64,000 nt of DNA from Acestrorhynchus altus (GCA_034509495.1 CM067525.1:3023280-3087279), one strand, 5' to 3'; counted from the first letter of the stretch, positions 45,417 to 58,390 are shown. The notes: generated by a model not told the origin, from the sequence alone. Made by a program: numbers and translations.

Positions 45417-47024
45417 GACCGCAGAGCTTCATGGCTGATGAGGTTGGCCTCAGTTTAAATCTGTCTGAAAGTGTGAAAAACTTCTTAATCTCTTTCCTCA
45501 TTCTTCCGTAACCTTGGCGACACTTTGTCCTCAAGTTGATGGCAGCTAATTATGGGATGTCATTCAATGGTGCTGCTATTCAGTCTCATTACCCTATTGC
45601 TCCTGCTCTCTTTCTCACTCTCTCTCTCACACACACAGGCTTCATAACACCTAGTTCTCACTTTCCTCCCCTCTCAGCTTGCCTTATAGACACTTAAACA
45701 CACTCTACACTAAATATACAATCAGTATGTTTCTCCGTGAGAAGATAAAACCTCTCCGAGTGACTGGATTGAAAGAGGAATTACAGAAATCGCTCATTAG
45801 ATTCAATCAGATAAACAGTGAGACTCCACTGAGTCCAAGTGGTCAAATCAAATCATCAGTGCTGTTTGTGACACAAGTGAACGCCTATGCTATTATTTTT
45901 ACTGGCAGAAATCGACAGCAGTTTTTTTTAGAAATGTGAGAGCGCAATTCACACCGCATTCACAGGTTTCATTTCTTCATCTGCAAATGCATCATGCTCT
46001 CGCGCAGACCTGCTTTGCTCTTGTTTGAAACTGATTCTCTCATATATAACCTGCTGCAGTATGATTGCTGTTCCATTTTGAAAGCGTGTGCACTCGCAAA
46101 ACTCACCTGCAGACCATTCCGTGCTCTCGCGCTCAGATTTTCGGTGCAACAAAGCTGCCAAAATCAGAAGCTGCTAAATGGTTTTGACCAATAAGAAGGG
46201 TGCATTAAAGTACACGGGACAGTAAGCAGCCAATCCAGAGTGTTAACCAGAAGTGCGCAGTGGTCAATTAGTATGACCGGCATGACCAGTAAACTGAGTG
46301 AGGACACTGGCTATCAGCATGGAGAAAGCTCCATGACCAGCCTACCATGGAAACCTTGCACTGCCCATGTGCATCAACAGCAGAGCCACACAGTTCTGAC
46401 CGGAGTAAATGATTAACTGCGGTCACTGCCCTCTTCGATCTCCACATCATCAATTTATCATCGTATTTATAGACGAGTTGATTAGTGCAGTTAAAAATAG
46501 CCTATTTCAGTGACGAGCGGATGAGAATATACACAAATAAATCGACTCATTCAACCACATTTATCAGCCGAACCTCAGGAATCAGAAATCCAAGACCCCG
46601 CTTTTAGAATCAGGAACTATTCAAATGCTTTATAGTGAGAGTTTACGGCAGTAATAAACAGGATTAAAGTCTTTAATTATCCATTGATACTAATTACGAC
46701 ATTATTACGCATTACTTAACACTTAGTAATGAATGAATTAAGGTATTTACACTTACAAGTGCATCACAGATCTTTTATATTGTTATAAAGCTCTTTCCTG
46801 ATCAGCTTTGTTCAGAAATGTAAACTGTGATATATTTATTTCAGTGATTTTACAGCCTTTTTGTTTGTTTCCAGAAGAATCTCTAAATATTATATTTTTA
46901 ATTCAACTTTGAATTGATATGACTAATCACAGTATTAACTTTAAAACATAAGCTTGAAATAATCCCTTTAAATGTAATAAATATAAAATATGATATTCAT
47001 CTTCACGTTTTTGAATTCAAAAAC

Positions 47025-47180
47025 CTTTCTCACTGTATTAAATCTTGGTCTTCAGACGCCCAAGGAAGCTCTACAAGCAGCACTTTTCACAATCACACCC
47101 GGCACTCAATCAACACATCGGCGAGAAGCAGCTGCCAGTACCATGAGGTGTCCCAATACTTTTGACCACGCTGTATCGGT
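47025..47180 (-). mobile_element. End of a non-autonomous DNA element
   Basis: Sequence ending GAGGTGTCCCAATACTTTTG, ACCACGCTGTAT is the opposite end of the family whose other end is at 17,505. No coding capacity. Confidence 0.55.
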
Positions 47181-47384
47181 TAGTTATTATTCCTGTTAGA
47201 GTGCGCTGTGCACAATTGGCTGCGGCTCCTCAAATATTTTATTACTCAATCTATAGTAATGCTTAGTATTAAGTAATTAAACGGTTAATTATTATGAGCT
47301 ATTAGTTTGTGAAACAGTATGTTAGCAAATTAATAAAGACGAATAAAACCAAAATTAAAAGACGAGTAATAAGAGCTGATTGAT

Positions 47385-47590
47385 GTTTACGGTAAACATG
47401 TATTTACTGATAGTTTGTTCCAAATATTTGGAGAATAAAACCAGAAAGCTGCTTCTCCACTCCTTCATACGAGGGATCTGGAGGAGTCCACCAGGAGATG
47501 ATCTTAAGATCTGATTCGGAACACAGTCCGTCAGCAGTGCGGAGACGTAGGACGGTGCGAGTCCATTCACAGGTTTATAAACTAGTAATA
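47385..47590 (-). mobile_element. LINE relic (C-terminal end of ORF2)
   Basis: The minus strand reads NGLAPSYVSALLTDCVPNQI, LRSSPGGLLQIPRM, matching the L-x-G-L-A-P-x-Y-[IVL]-x-x-L-L ... R-T-L-R-S-S block at the end of non-LTR reverse transcriptases of the L2/CR1 type. Only about 60 codons remain; the family assignment is uncertain. Confidence 0.7.
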
Positions 47591-48354
47591 AAATACTAAA
47601 TGTCTTTATATCTTGGATGTTAAAAGTAGCTGGTTCAGCTCATGGTGTGTCTCATTTTTGAAGGCTGTTTTCACTTTGACGTAACGTGAATCCGGCAGTT
47701 CAGAAATGAATATAGAGTGCAGTATACATCCGACAGGGTAATTCAGTGGGCGGAGCTTCTCTGTTGACTCTTCTAAAGGGTCTCTGGGGTACATCCCACC
47801 ATCGCCATCAAACCAGCAACCTCCAGGGCTGAGGGGGTAAAAGTGCCTCCGGGGAAATCTGCCCCCCTTTCTCTCTTATTCAGTCCCGCTCCGATACTGC
47901 CCTGAAGAGGAGAAGTGCTAAAGGCGTCCTTTTCATGCTTTACATTAACTCTGAGTGCTCTTACAGATCAGCGTAGTGAATATATTTATTACTTCTGGAG
48001 TGTGTTTATAGAAATATATACGTGTGTGTGTGTGTGTGGGAGGGAATGAGGGAACATTAAAATGAATCATCGTCTCTGAGGTGGGAATAAAGTTCATTTT
48101 TTATCCAGACACCTCATCCGTCATTGCTGGGTTAGGGAAGCGTTTGGCCAGTGGTATTAATCTGCGGCGGAGACAGTCCTCTCCCCAGAGTGTGTGCGCG
48201 GGGTTTTTGGGGTGTCCGATTTAAACACCCACATTTATCACACGCGCATCAACAGTTCACAACGTAAATAAATTGATGCATTAATACGTAATCAAATAAA
48301 TAAATGTCAAGGACAAACGGTGTCACAGATTCCAAGCCGGCCTAGACATGACCG

Positions 48355-48600
48355 CAGGTTTCCTATTCGCCAATTGCCATAATATTAAAAACACCTATAT
48401 AACGTATCGACCGAAGTACTGTCCAGATAGCGTAGTCTTCACTCTCCATGCACATGAACGCGACATCGGTGACTGGTTTACTGGTTGTGCTTCCTTGGAG
48501 CACTTTAGTAGGTACTGACCACTGCATACTGCACTGCAACAACCCATAAGACCTGCATGGCATTTTGGCGACGTTCTGACCTGGGCCACTAGAACGTCTT
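48355..48600 (-). mobile_element. Tc1-like relic, ends plus N-terminal region
   Basis: CAATTGCCATAATATTAAAAAC is a terminal repeat, followed after a deletion by TTCCTTGGAGCACTTTAGTA, GGTACTGACCACTGCATACT and GCGACGTTCTGACCTGGGCC, the antisense of the transposase N-terminus. Same family as 58,139 and 59,095. Confidence 0.78.
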
Positions 48601-49062
48601 ATACGTTCTCATAACATCTTAAACGATGTAATGAACGAGCCCTTTGGAATTGCCTGCATTCCTAATGAAATCAAAAAGATGGACAACATACCACGTGGTT
48701 CTATTCCCTCACGTTCTATAAACAATATGCCTAAATTGTTCACCATGTTGGCAAAGCTGCAACCAAACAATGCACAGCAAAGACCAAAGGCGGAGCCAGA
48801 CTCTCAGCCTCTTTTGGTTAGACCCGCCCCTGCCTTCAGGTGACAGGAGTCTAAGACTGCCCTTAAGGGTCTGTTCCTGCCCAGGCAATGACTTCATTCC
48901 TAAATGTAACCCGAACTGCTGGACTGCAGACCAAGTGCAGACTCCCTGAGCTTCATTCATCCCTGCTAGATGAAGGTTTGATTTAACGTGGTCTTTACAA
49001 GTTTAGTGTGTCATCTATAGTACGGTGTATAGCAGTGGTTCCCAAACGCTATCCTGCATGCA

Positions 49063-49102
49063 CAAGGTAGGTGTTTCTAATAAAGTGGCCAGTGAGTGGA
49101 AG
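49063..49102 (-). mobile_element. Solo Tc1 terminal repeat
   Basis: AGGTAGGTGTTTCTAATAAA then GTGGCCAGTGAGTGGAAG is the inverted form of the 41-bp array unit, single copy. Confidence 0.7.
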
Positions 49103-49195
49103 AAAGAGGTAGCAAAAGCTTGATGGGTTTTACTCTTATTTTTCGAATGAATTTCAAGCTGAGGATGAAGGTTAGAGCAACTGTTTTCTCGTTCT

Positions 49196-49199
<4 letters not shown>

Positions 49200-49255
<56 letters not shown>

Positions 49256-49352
49256 GGGCAGTGTGGTGGTACTGCACTGTGTCATAATGATAATAGAGGA
49301 GGTAGAACATAGTCCCCGCCTATTCCTGACACACTCGTCAATCTCCATAATG

Positions 49353-49402
<50 letters not shown>

Positions 49403-49546
49403 GACTGTGAACCTACAGAAATGGAGCTGGAAAAAAGTCAACTGTTGGAAGGTGTAAAAAAACAAATGAATAAATGTACAGCTGCCTGTTTTTCCTTTTT
49501 CTGCTGGCAGATATCTCTAGAGATACTACCGCACTACGGTTAGACA

Positions 49547-49580
<34 letters not shown>

Positions 49581-49590
49581 ACACAGTGTC
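49200..49590. repeat. Three TG/CA microsatellites
   Basis: TG at 49,199-49,252, CA at 49,353-49,400, CA at 49,546-49,586. The first two are inverted relative to each other and could form a large hairpin. Confidence 0.95.
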
Positions 49591-50029
49591 GATGTAGGTG
49601 TCACTCGTGCTGATAGATTAAGCCCCACAGCAGTCTTAGCTAAGCAGGATGATAAAGACAGTGGTTTAAAAGCTGTGGATAAGCATCTGCTTTCTGCTTA
49701 CTCGTGTTCTTTTACTGATATTATGTATGTAAGTGCTTATACAAGCACACGTTCTACTGTCGTACATCAGAGAGTGTCCTATTTCAACCCCTTCAGTTTG
49801 TCATAAAAGCACACTGGAATTTTATAGCATCACTTTTATCAAATCTGGGATTTATCTCAGTGTTAAGATTGATTTATTGACTTTTCTTTCCAATGTAGTT
49901 CGAGTCAGTGACGGACAGTTTGTGAATCCTTTCGTTTTCAATATTTCTGCATAAATTTGACCTAAAACTTCATCAGAAGTCCTAAAAGTGGGGATTGAAA
50001 CAAATGAGACATAAATATTACACTTATTT

Positions 50030-50600
50030 ATTGATTACATATCTGTGAGTGGCCTTTAGGATGAGCAGATCGTTTGGTACAATGATTTATGGGTAAATAA
50101 GAACAAAATGGCATACAAAACGTAACCTGTTAAACGTGGTGGTGGTGGTGGTATCATGGTTTGGGGCTGTTAGGTTGGCCTGCCATCATTGATGGAACCA
50201 TGAATTCTGAATCATACCAACAAATTCTAAAGGAAAATATCAGGACATCTGTCAACTCATTTTATCGACTGATCAAGTCAAAGTCCTGAATCCAACAGAA
50301 ATGTTATGGTTGGACCTGAAGCAGCAGTTCATGGGAGGAAACCCACCAGCAGAACAGAGTTGAAGCTGGTTTGTATGGAGGATGGACGCAAATTACTGAT
50401 CAACAGTTACTGGAAATGGTTAGTTGCAGTTATAGCTGCACAACAGGGTCACAGCAGATACTGAAAGCAAAGGTTCACATACTTTTGCCCCAGATATGTA
50501 ATTTTGGATCATTTTCTTCAGCAGATCAACAAACAAATGTAATATTTTGTCTCATTTGTTTAAAGTGGTTCTACTTTTAAGACTTTAAGGTCAAATTTAT
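50030..50600 (+). mobile_element. Tc1-like relic, same family as 26,640
   Basis: GGTGGTGGTGGTATCATGGTTT (GGGSIMVW block), CAAATTCTAAAGGAAAATAT, GTTGGACCTGAAGCAGCAGTT and the end TTTTGGATCATTTTCTTCAG. N-terminal part missing; frame broken. Confidence 0.82.
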
Positions 50601-51064
50601 GTGGAAATAAGCTGATTCATTGGTTTATCTTTGTGTTTTGATTATTAGGACGTGCATCTCCTGACCTGTAGCTGTATCTTCATGGTTGTTTCTGGGTGGG
50701 GTGATGAGGCTTTTTGCAGCCAGCTCTTTTTTGGACCATTCCTTTGCTATTTCTGTTACTAGCGGCTAAACACACAGAGCTCCGAGTGCTTTTTGGATGG
50801 TGTCCACTAGCCCTGTAGCGAGCTGTGCCATTTGAAATATTCATGGCTGCTGTTAGGGACTTGGCCAGGGCTAATGCTAGATGGTAGAATTGCTGTTTTC
50901 CCCAGACACAGTGTCTCCTATCAGTGACGTCAGCACTATTTCAGTGAAGGTTAAAGAGTGTAGAATGCTGTTCACTAAAGTGATGTTCTGTATTATCACA
51001 ACAGTCACTTTTTATATTAGTGTTACCTTTATTCTGAACAAGAATGTTGATCATGTTGAGAACC

Positions 51065-51190
51065 TGCATACAGACTCTGACTGATCAGAGAGAGGGGGCG
51101 GGGCTGATGCTCAACCTGCATACAGACTCTGACTGATCAGAGAGAGGGGGCGGGGCTGACGCTCAGCCTGCATACAGACTCTGACTGATT
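51065..51190 (-). repeat. Inverted copy of the 52-bp minisatellite unit
   Basis: Two and a half units of CAACCTGCATACAGACTCTG, ACTGATCAGAGAGAGGGGGC, GGGGCTGA, the reverse complement of the array at 38,245-38,850. Confidence 0.93.
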
Positions 51191-53029
51191 TAGGAGATGC
51201 CTTTTTTCAGAGCACTTAAAAAGTGCATTGCTGTTCATCTGGACATCCTCAGCTACAGCTACTGCACACTGTGTCTGAATACAATTTCAGAATAAAAGTC
51301 CTAAGAAGGGATAATACTGACACATACATAACAATAATGAAGCATATTCAGTTTAGCTTGTATGCTATTAATCACGTAACAGAAACCTGTTTTGTAGTCC
51401 TTATAAGCAGAAAAAAGAGAAATGGTAAAATTCATGCAAATATTTAAATTATTTTAATATTTACATCTCAAATTAAGACATTTTCGAGTAGCTGAGGGTC
51501 TCCTGAAACAATATCTGGTGTGTGTGACTGTCTCCTATAAATACATTTCCGTTTTGTTGGCGAATAAAAGTATGTCAATGTACAAAAACATCCCACAAAA
51601 TTCGCTTAGGGTTCTAAAAGTTAATCAAACCTGATGCCTTAACCTGTCACACATGGTGACAAACCGTTTAACTGAGCAATGATATTGGATCAGTATCAGG
51701 TATTGACCGATACGCAAGGTTTAAATATTGGTATCGGAAATGAAAAACTGGGATTGATGAGCACGTCGAGCCTTTAAAAAAGTGGACCTGAGTTTTTGAT
51801 TGTTTGAAAAGGTGCAGAACTTAAATATGTAAACGACAATGTTCTTCATTGTGCAACTAATGATATAATTGTTCCTGCAGCAGCATTCAAGCAGTGCTGC
51901 TTTGTCTGCCAAACGTGGAACAAAACAACAGCAATAATAACAGCAAACCTCTGAGGCTTCCTACTGAATCCCTCAGCAAGCTGAGCGCTGAGGAGTGACA
52001 GATTACAGAACCTCACACAGGCGAACAGAAACCACTGCAGCAGTGATGATACATGAGGCTTTTCCTCAGGGGTGTGAGCCTCCCTGTGAGTGTGAGGGGG
52101 TGAGAGTGAGAGTGAGAGGGAGAAACTGTTCACAGTTAAATAAGCCCCCCTTCGCCAGTCAGTCAGAAGGGTCTTTGTTGTGGTGGTGCTGGCCTCCGCA
52201 TGCAGAATCGGAGGTTCCCCCTCGTCACATAGCGTCTTTCCGAGAGCAGAGAGGGATGCGCTGTAGCCTAGCAACCACACGCGCTGTAGCCAAACGCAGC
52301 CAGCTGAGGAAAAACTGCAGCCGCAGCCAAGCAGCCCAAACACTGCAGAAGCTGATGAAACCTACAGCCACTCTTTGAATAATGAGGGCAGGACACAGGA
52401 GCCGTGGTAGCTCTCGAAGCTCTGAATGAACCACCGCTGCTTCTTTACTTCCGCACCGAAGATACTGGACCCTTTTGCCAAAAACATAACCGAAGCGTGT
52501 GTATCTATATTTAACCATTTAATCAGCGTTGTACTCACTGCAGGAATGAGGAACAGGGGTCTGTGTATAATCAGATCGTACTGTAAATATTCGGTGAAGC
52601 TAAACTGAAAATGCTTTAAAGAGAACTTGATACGGTGAAAAAGTAACGTATTAAAAATGTGCGCTGTGCAATCTTCAGAATGTCAGAGTTGCACTATCGT
52701 GCCCTAGAAATGAAACAGCCAGAGAAGCCCAGGAGTGGACTGTACTGTAGAGTTACCCTTAAAGCCAGCGGGAATCAGACAGCAGCGAGTGAGTGAGAGG
52801 CTGGAACAGTGAGAGTGACACTGAAAGACTCTGGCTTGGAGCTGGACACATTCTGACACTTGGTCCTGTGTGTGTAATAGTGGACTCGAGGTCTGTGTAT
52901 AAACCTGCCTCTTTCCTCACACGCAGCAGGGCTGAGATGTCCAGCGCTGTAGAGTCTGGGGTCAAACGCCGCAGACAAAAACACCATTGCACAAGACAGA
53001 AGAAATTACTGTGTAATAATCAAATAACA

Positions 53030-53345
53030 TTCTCCACCAAATACCATCATTATCCACTCAAACACCATCATTATCCACTCAAACACCATCAGCATCCACT
53101 CAAACACCATCAGCTTCCACTCAAACACCATCAGCTTCCACCAAACACCAAACACCACCAGCTTCCACTCAAACACCACCAGCTTCCACCAAATACCATC
53201 ATTATCCACACAAACACCATACTTCTCCACCAACCATCATCATCTTCCACTAAATACCAACATTCTCCACCATAAACCATCATGAGTCACTCAAACACCA
53301 TCGTTCTCCACTCAAACACCATCGTTCTCCACTCAAACACCATAA
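53030..53345 (-). repeat. Minisatellite, CACTCAAACACCATCATTATC motif
   Basis: About fifteen units of 18-21 bp (CCACTCAAACACCATCA, TTCTCCACCAAACACC). Reverse complement of the 24,715-25,005 motif but more regular. Frames through it (KHHQLPLKHH, FEWKLMVFEW) are artefacts. Confidence 0.88.
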
Positions 53346-54269
53346 TTTAAAAATAAATTTTATTAAATCTTGTTTTTGGGAGAAGTTTGATTTCAGAATG
53401 GGTCAGGCATTGCCTGAAGGAGCTGCCTGACGCAGTGTAATTTAGGAGAACATTGTAGAAACGCTCCACGGTTCTCATTCCTGTTTAGTACAGTTTGTAA
53501 CAGAGCACCGTAGCTGTTTCCAGTCCTGCCACGGTGGTCACTACTGTTCAGCGGGCCTGAAAAGGCCTCTTCCTGAACGGCTTGGAAACGGCACCTTTCA
53601 TGTATTCATATCAAAGGAAATCACATCCATAATTGTTTTGATAGGATTTTGAAAAGCTTTCACCTTTTAATTCATCCCCGTTTCTCTCTCTGCGTGTGTC
53701 GGGGGGAGTCCTGGTGGACGGCTCTTAGGGAGTAAGTGCATAATTGCACGTTTAAGTGTTTCTGCTTAATGGGCTCGTTTTCACATTGTCAAGGGCGTTC
53801 TAGTTGAAGTGCCATCAGAGGAGGCCCTTTTACCTGCACATACACTCAAACACACGTACTCTTATCGGACGGATTCGGTGCCCTGTGTTGAGGTGGCGAG
53901 AGATTTCTATGCCAGCAATTTGCTTTAACAGGTTAACGCACCCTGCTGTTTTGTTCAGTCGCTGCCATTACGGAGGGGCATGACCCAAACACGAGGCTGT
54001 GGCATACGTGAGAATAAGGGTTATGTGACGCACTGAACCATGCCTGCTTCATGTGCTGTTGATATGGCAACCAATAAGACAGACTGGTCTAGACTTTTCT
54101 CAGAGATTAATTAGCATTAAGCGCTGCATGGATCCTTGATTTTATCGCTGCTGTATAAATAATAAAACTGTAGATCCAAAAATGCCAACGTTTGCCAACA
54201 ATGGGCATGTAGGCTGGACTCAGCTACTAGTGCTGTAATCATAAATTTCACCATTTCATCTGATCACAG

Positions 54270-54570
54270 GTATTAGTGACTTATGACACAGTCGGTTTGT
54301 AAATTTGTATTTAAGTGGTTGGTATTATTATTTAACGGTTTTAACAGTCACACATTTGTTTGTATGCATGGCCTGTTTGTTAGTAGAAGGGACTTTTATT
54401 TTGACAGCTTATTTTTTAACATGGTCGGTCTGTTCATTTGTATTAGTGGCATTTATATTTACACAGCCTGTATATATTAGTCACTAACACTGTAGTGACT
54501 TTTATTTTGACATGGCCTATTTGTATTAGACTTTTTTTTAACATGGTCTGTTTGTAGTAGTGACTGCTAA
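54270..54570 (+). repeat. Degenerate repeat, GTGACTTTTATTTTGACATGG motif
   Basis: Four to five diverged copies of ATTAGTGACTTTTATTTTGA, CATGGCCTGTTTGT at irregular 45-75 bp spacing. Confidence 0.6.
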
Positions 54571-55693
54571 GAAAGAACTAAACAAGCGATGAGGGAAAGT
54601 TGTTGGTGTCACAAGCCCCCGTGGTCCTTTGATGTGTAAACATGGCCATATTCTAATCCGATTGAGCGATTGAGTAACGGAAAGTACGTAACTTTGCATT
54701 TCATTTACCGTTGAGTTGAATGAGGATGTTCATCACATCTGACTGTGGTCCAAGAGATCTGATCATAATCAGATCAGAGGTCATCCAGGGTCATTTCAAG
54801 CTTGGCTTGTGATATGACCGACTCTAAACGATTGAGTCAGCAAAACGCAGGTTGAATCGAGGTGTAAACAGCCTCCAAAATGCTTTCAAAAGAACATCTC
54901 TTCTCAAAACAGCTGATTTTAAAGAGAAAAGTGAGATCATCCCATTTAGTACGAAAAACTAAACGCTGACATGTCCAACATCCAGCAATATTAGTCTCAC
55001 CAGTCTCTCGCTCTCTTGAGGTAACTGAACAGAGCATTAGCAGCTGTCTGACAACCAATTAGACGACCACAACATGACCGGAGACTCTCATATGACATTG
55101 TTGTCAGGGGGATTAGCTATGCATAAGTGATCAAAGCAAGAGATCTAACCCAAATAAAGTGCCAATCAAATACACCGACTCTGATATTTCCTCATAAAGG
55201 CTTGATCAAATGACATTTGCTGGCTAGCTTCATGCAGCTGGTTTGGATTTTTATAAAAGACAAGAAAAAGAGTGTAAAGAAGAGACATATTGACGCATTC
55301 TGAGCCTGAGAGAGGCCACGAATGTTGGAGGCAACAAGGCAGGGCAGAAGTCAGTCAGAAGTGCAGTAAGTCATATTCTCAACGTCCTGGATGTTATGTT
55401 ATGGAACCACCTTCAGACTGCCTTTGTAAACACAACACAGTAATCGTATGGTTTTATTCATTGTCAGCGATCTGTCTGTAGACCAAGACGTCTAACTGGA
55501 TTAAAGAGCAGAAACTGTACTACAGTGAAAGTACAGGTGTTGTGAATTTTTTACTGCCATAAAAATAAATAAAACGTTGTTCCATGAAAAAAGACACTAA
55601 ATTAAAAGTCCCTTCTTCTTGGAGAATAAGCAGGAGGTGAAGTGTGTAAATATTAAGATGATTAATGTAGTGCATTAGTAACAGATGGGTATG

Positions 55694-55696
<3 letters not shown>

Positions 55697-55761
<65 letters not shown>

Positions 55762-55762
55762 G
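55697..55762. repeat. TG microsatellite
   Basis: (TG)n of about 64 bases, the longest uninterrupted TG run in the window. Confidence 0.97.
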
Positions 55763-56139
55763 GGGGTATTAGAACAATAACATCATATCATGCCCTGTGG
55801 GTGAACCTGCCTGCAGTGGGCGGATGTGGAAGATTGCATTGTACAGTGTGACCTTTTTACCTCAGACCTTTCCATTTACACCTGGAATGACTGGCAAATA
55901 CATCTCAGGAGGAAAATACTGAGATCAGTAAGAAGAAATGATGTCACATACACACCCGAGAGATGAGGTTATGCAAATACACACATATCTGAACTGGAAT
56001 CGGAATAAGGCACAGGGTTGGAACTTACAGAGTCAAATAAATACATACAAGATGTTTTATCGTGTCGTTTTAATATAGGCACATCTGGGCGGAGATGTAT
56101 TTGGTACATTTGTAACTAAAAATATTTGATAAATGTTAA

Positions 56140-56590
56140 TAACACACACCTGAAATCACAGCAGCCACTTAAAACACCAATATAAATCACACAGTCAACT
56201 TAAAACACAAAAGTCAAACCTAAAATCTAAAGGTTAATAACTAAATCGACCTAAACGGCCCACATAAACCACTAAAACCAACTTAGAACACAAAGATAAA
56301 TCCCTGAATGAGCCTAAAACCCAAAGATGACGGACTAAATTAGCCAAACACAGATACAACACTAACTTTTGTTTTCACCAAATGAACTGAAACGCTACTA
56401 TAAACCACTACATCAACGTAAAACCCAAAGATAAACCCCTAAATTAGCACAGAACACAACAACAATGGGTTAAATTAACCTAAAACGTAGGTTGTTCACT
56501 AATCAACTCGAATATCAATGAATAATTTGGCCTAAAACATGTGGCTTAAAGATAAAATCACAGAATCCATGTAAAATATTCAGATGAATC
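56140..56590. repeat. Degenerate AAACC-rich tandem repeat
   Basis: Imperfect units of 30-40 bp with CTAAAACCCAAAGATAAACC and ACTAAATTAGC. Strong A-over-T bias and no open frame of note. Confidence 0.6.
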
Positions 56591-57051
56591 ATCTAAAAAG
56601 GAAGGTGTGATGATCAAATTCCACTCTCTGCTTTTGTTTTTCTCTGTAATAATATCTAACATTTCGTTAGCTGATTAACAGAGTGGCTATTCCAACAGGG
56701 ATATTAGATACGACTTTATGACTCCAGGTGTGATTTTATAATGATTTGTTGCTCAGTTATTAAGAAGCGTGAAAATTGGTACAAAACAAACTCCAAATGT
56801 CTCGTAGCATTTGAAGAGAATTAGAGACATTTCTGCTGCAGTTTAGGAAGGTTGTTCGTGTGGAATTAAACATGCAGTGGGATTTTTCACAGCTCGTGGA
56901 ATAAATGCTAATCCTGAAATCTTCTAATAATACCTCCCTGGTATAATAAATAATAAACTTGTCCCAGTTAAGAGTTTAAGGGTCTTCCAGTAAAGCGTGT
57001 TTTAATTCATGAAGGCCTGGAAAGTTTTTTCAGGTGTTCTTTAAAGACTGG

Positions 57052-57052
<1 letters not shown>

Positions 57053-57107
<55 letters not shown>

Positions 57108-57112
57108 GCTCT
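57053..57112. repeat. CT microsatellite
   Basis: (CT)n of about 52 bases ending in CGCGCTCTCG. Confidence 0.95.
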
Positions 57113-57360
57113 CGCCCCACCCCACCGCCCACCCCCATGTTTTAAATTTCGTCTCCTCTCAGCACGGCTGCGGAGTTTGTGCGTCCTGCGGGACTCGTCT
57201 AAATGATAATGTCTTTTTCGTGCTGTCAGGCTGATGCGCTTGGTGTTCGGGGCTGATTCAGCTAAGGCAGCGGGCTGAGATTAGTGCCGGATTATTCTGG
57301 AATTATCGTCCAAGGCGTCAGGATTAGGCCTGTGATGGAGCTTCTGGCCAGCACATACTT

Positions 57361-57385
57361 AAAAAAAAAAAAAAAAAAAAAAAAA
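57361..57385. repeat. Poly-A run
   Basis: Twenty-five A. No retroposed body upstream was recognised, so it is not called a retrocopy tail. Confidence 0.95.
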
Positions 57386-58138
57386 CCCAAAACAGATGAG
57401 CTTAAATCAGCTAAAACCATTATCATAATAACACAACCCTAATCAGCTTTTTAGAAAGCTAATTAGTTCTAATAAGGATTAGATTTTAACATCAATTAAA
57501 CAATGTGAGTATTTTAGGCACAGTTCAAAATGCTAATTCCATTCGCAGGAATGTTTTGGCTTTGCGTGAGATGATTGACGGCAAATGGCAGGAAGGCGAC
57601 GGGTTGAGGCTCATCGGCGACTGACCTGCAGATTGTAGATAAGCCGCGGTTCATCAATTAAAAGTCGTACAGACTCGGCGAGAAGCTAAATCCTTCTTTT
57701 AATTAGCAAAAGAAAAAAGTAGGAAATGGAAAATATGTAAAACTTCCAGCTCATAATAACAAAAAAACCCTCCTTCTTATCGTCCTGCCGGGACTTAGTG
57801 CTGCATTTCACATTCAGAAGGGCCGATCTTCATTTCTTCTCCAAATGAAAATCTATTTGCATACTCCAGAGTAATTAATTTTTTTCTGGATGTTCTTGTT
57901 AGCCGTTCTCTTCGTGTTTTTCTCCCCCTCTCTGGGCTTGAAAACGGCTGGTGTAGCAAATGAGTTTGCTTTTAAGCTGTGGTTGCGGAGCTGAGTGAGG
58001 GGAATGCTAATAGGAGGAGCTGCAGATTCCCTCCATCAATCAGCCGTTACAGCATACATTAAAACACGCATTAAAACCCGGCGTTAGACCAGTATCCCCC
58101 GGGGAGCCGCGCACGCCTACACCTCTCACTCTGACACA

Positions 58139-58390
58139 TACACCGACCAGCCCTAACATTTACACTACCTCTGACTGACCGACACTGAGATGACCCCCCC
58201 CCCCCCCCCCCCCCCATTCAAGGCTTGGACTCCACAAGGCCTCTGATGACGCCCTGTGGTATCTGGTACCAAGACTAACCGTACAGCAGATCTGCTGGTT
58301 TCCCCGGTTGTCCTTCCATGTAGCACTTTTGGTTCTGACCACTGCACACCAGGAACAGCCTACTAGCGTTCTCTAGAACAGCCACAGTGT
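58139..58390 (-). mobile_element. Tc1-like relic with terminal repeat and internal deletion, plus C21 run
   Basis: TACACCGACCAGCCCTAACAT starts the element. A run of twenty-one C (58,194-58,214) follows, then GGCTTGGACTCCACAAGGCC, TGTGGTATCTGGTACCAAGA and, after a deletion, GTAGCACTTTTGGTTCTGAC, CACTGCACACCAGGAACAG, antisense to the transposase N-terminus. Confidence 0.8.

Noticed and set aside
51846..52378. 165-codon minus and 127-codon plus frames
   Set aside because: They overlap each other, lack recognisable domains, and lie inside intron 3 without credible splice sites or promoter.
57361..57385. Poly-A run as the tail of a processed pseudogene or SINE
   Set aside because: No gene-like or tRNA-like body and no AATAAA was seen directly upstream on the plus strand.
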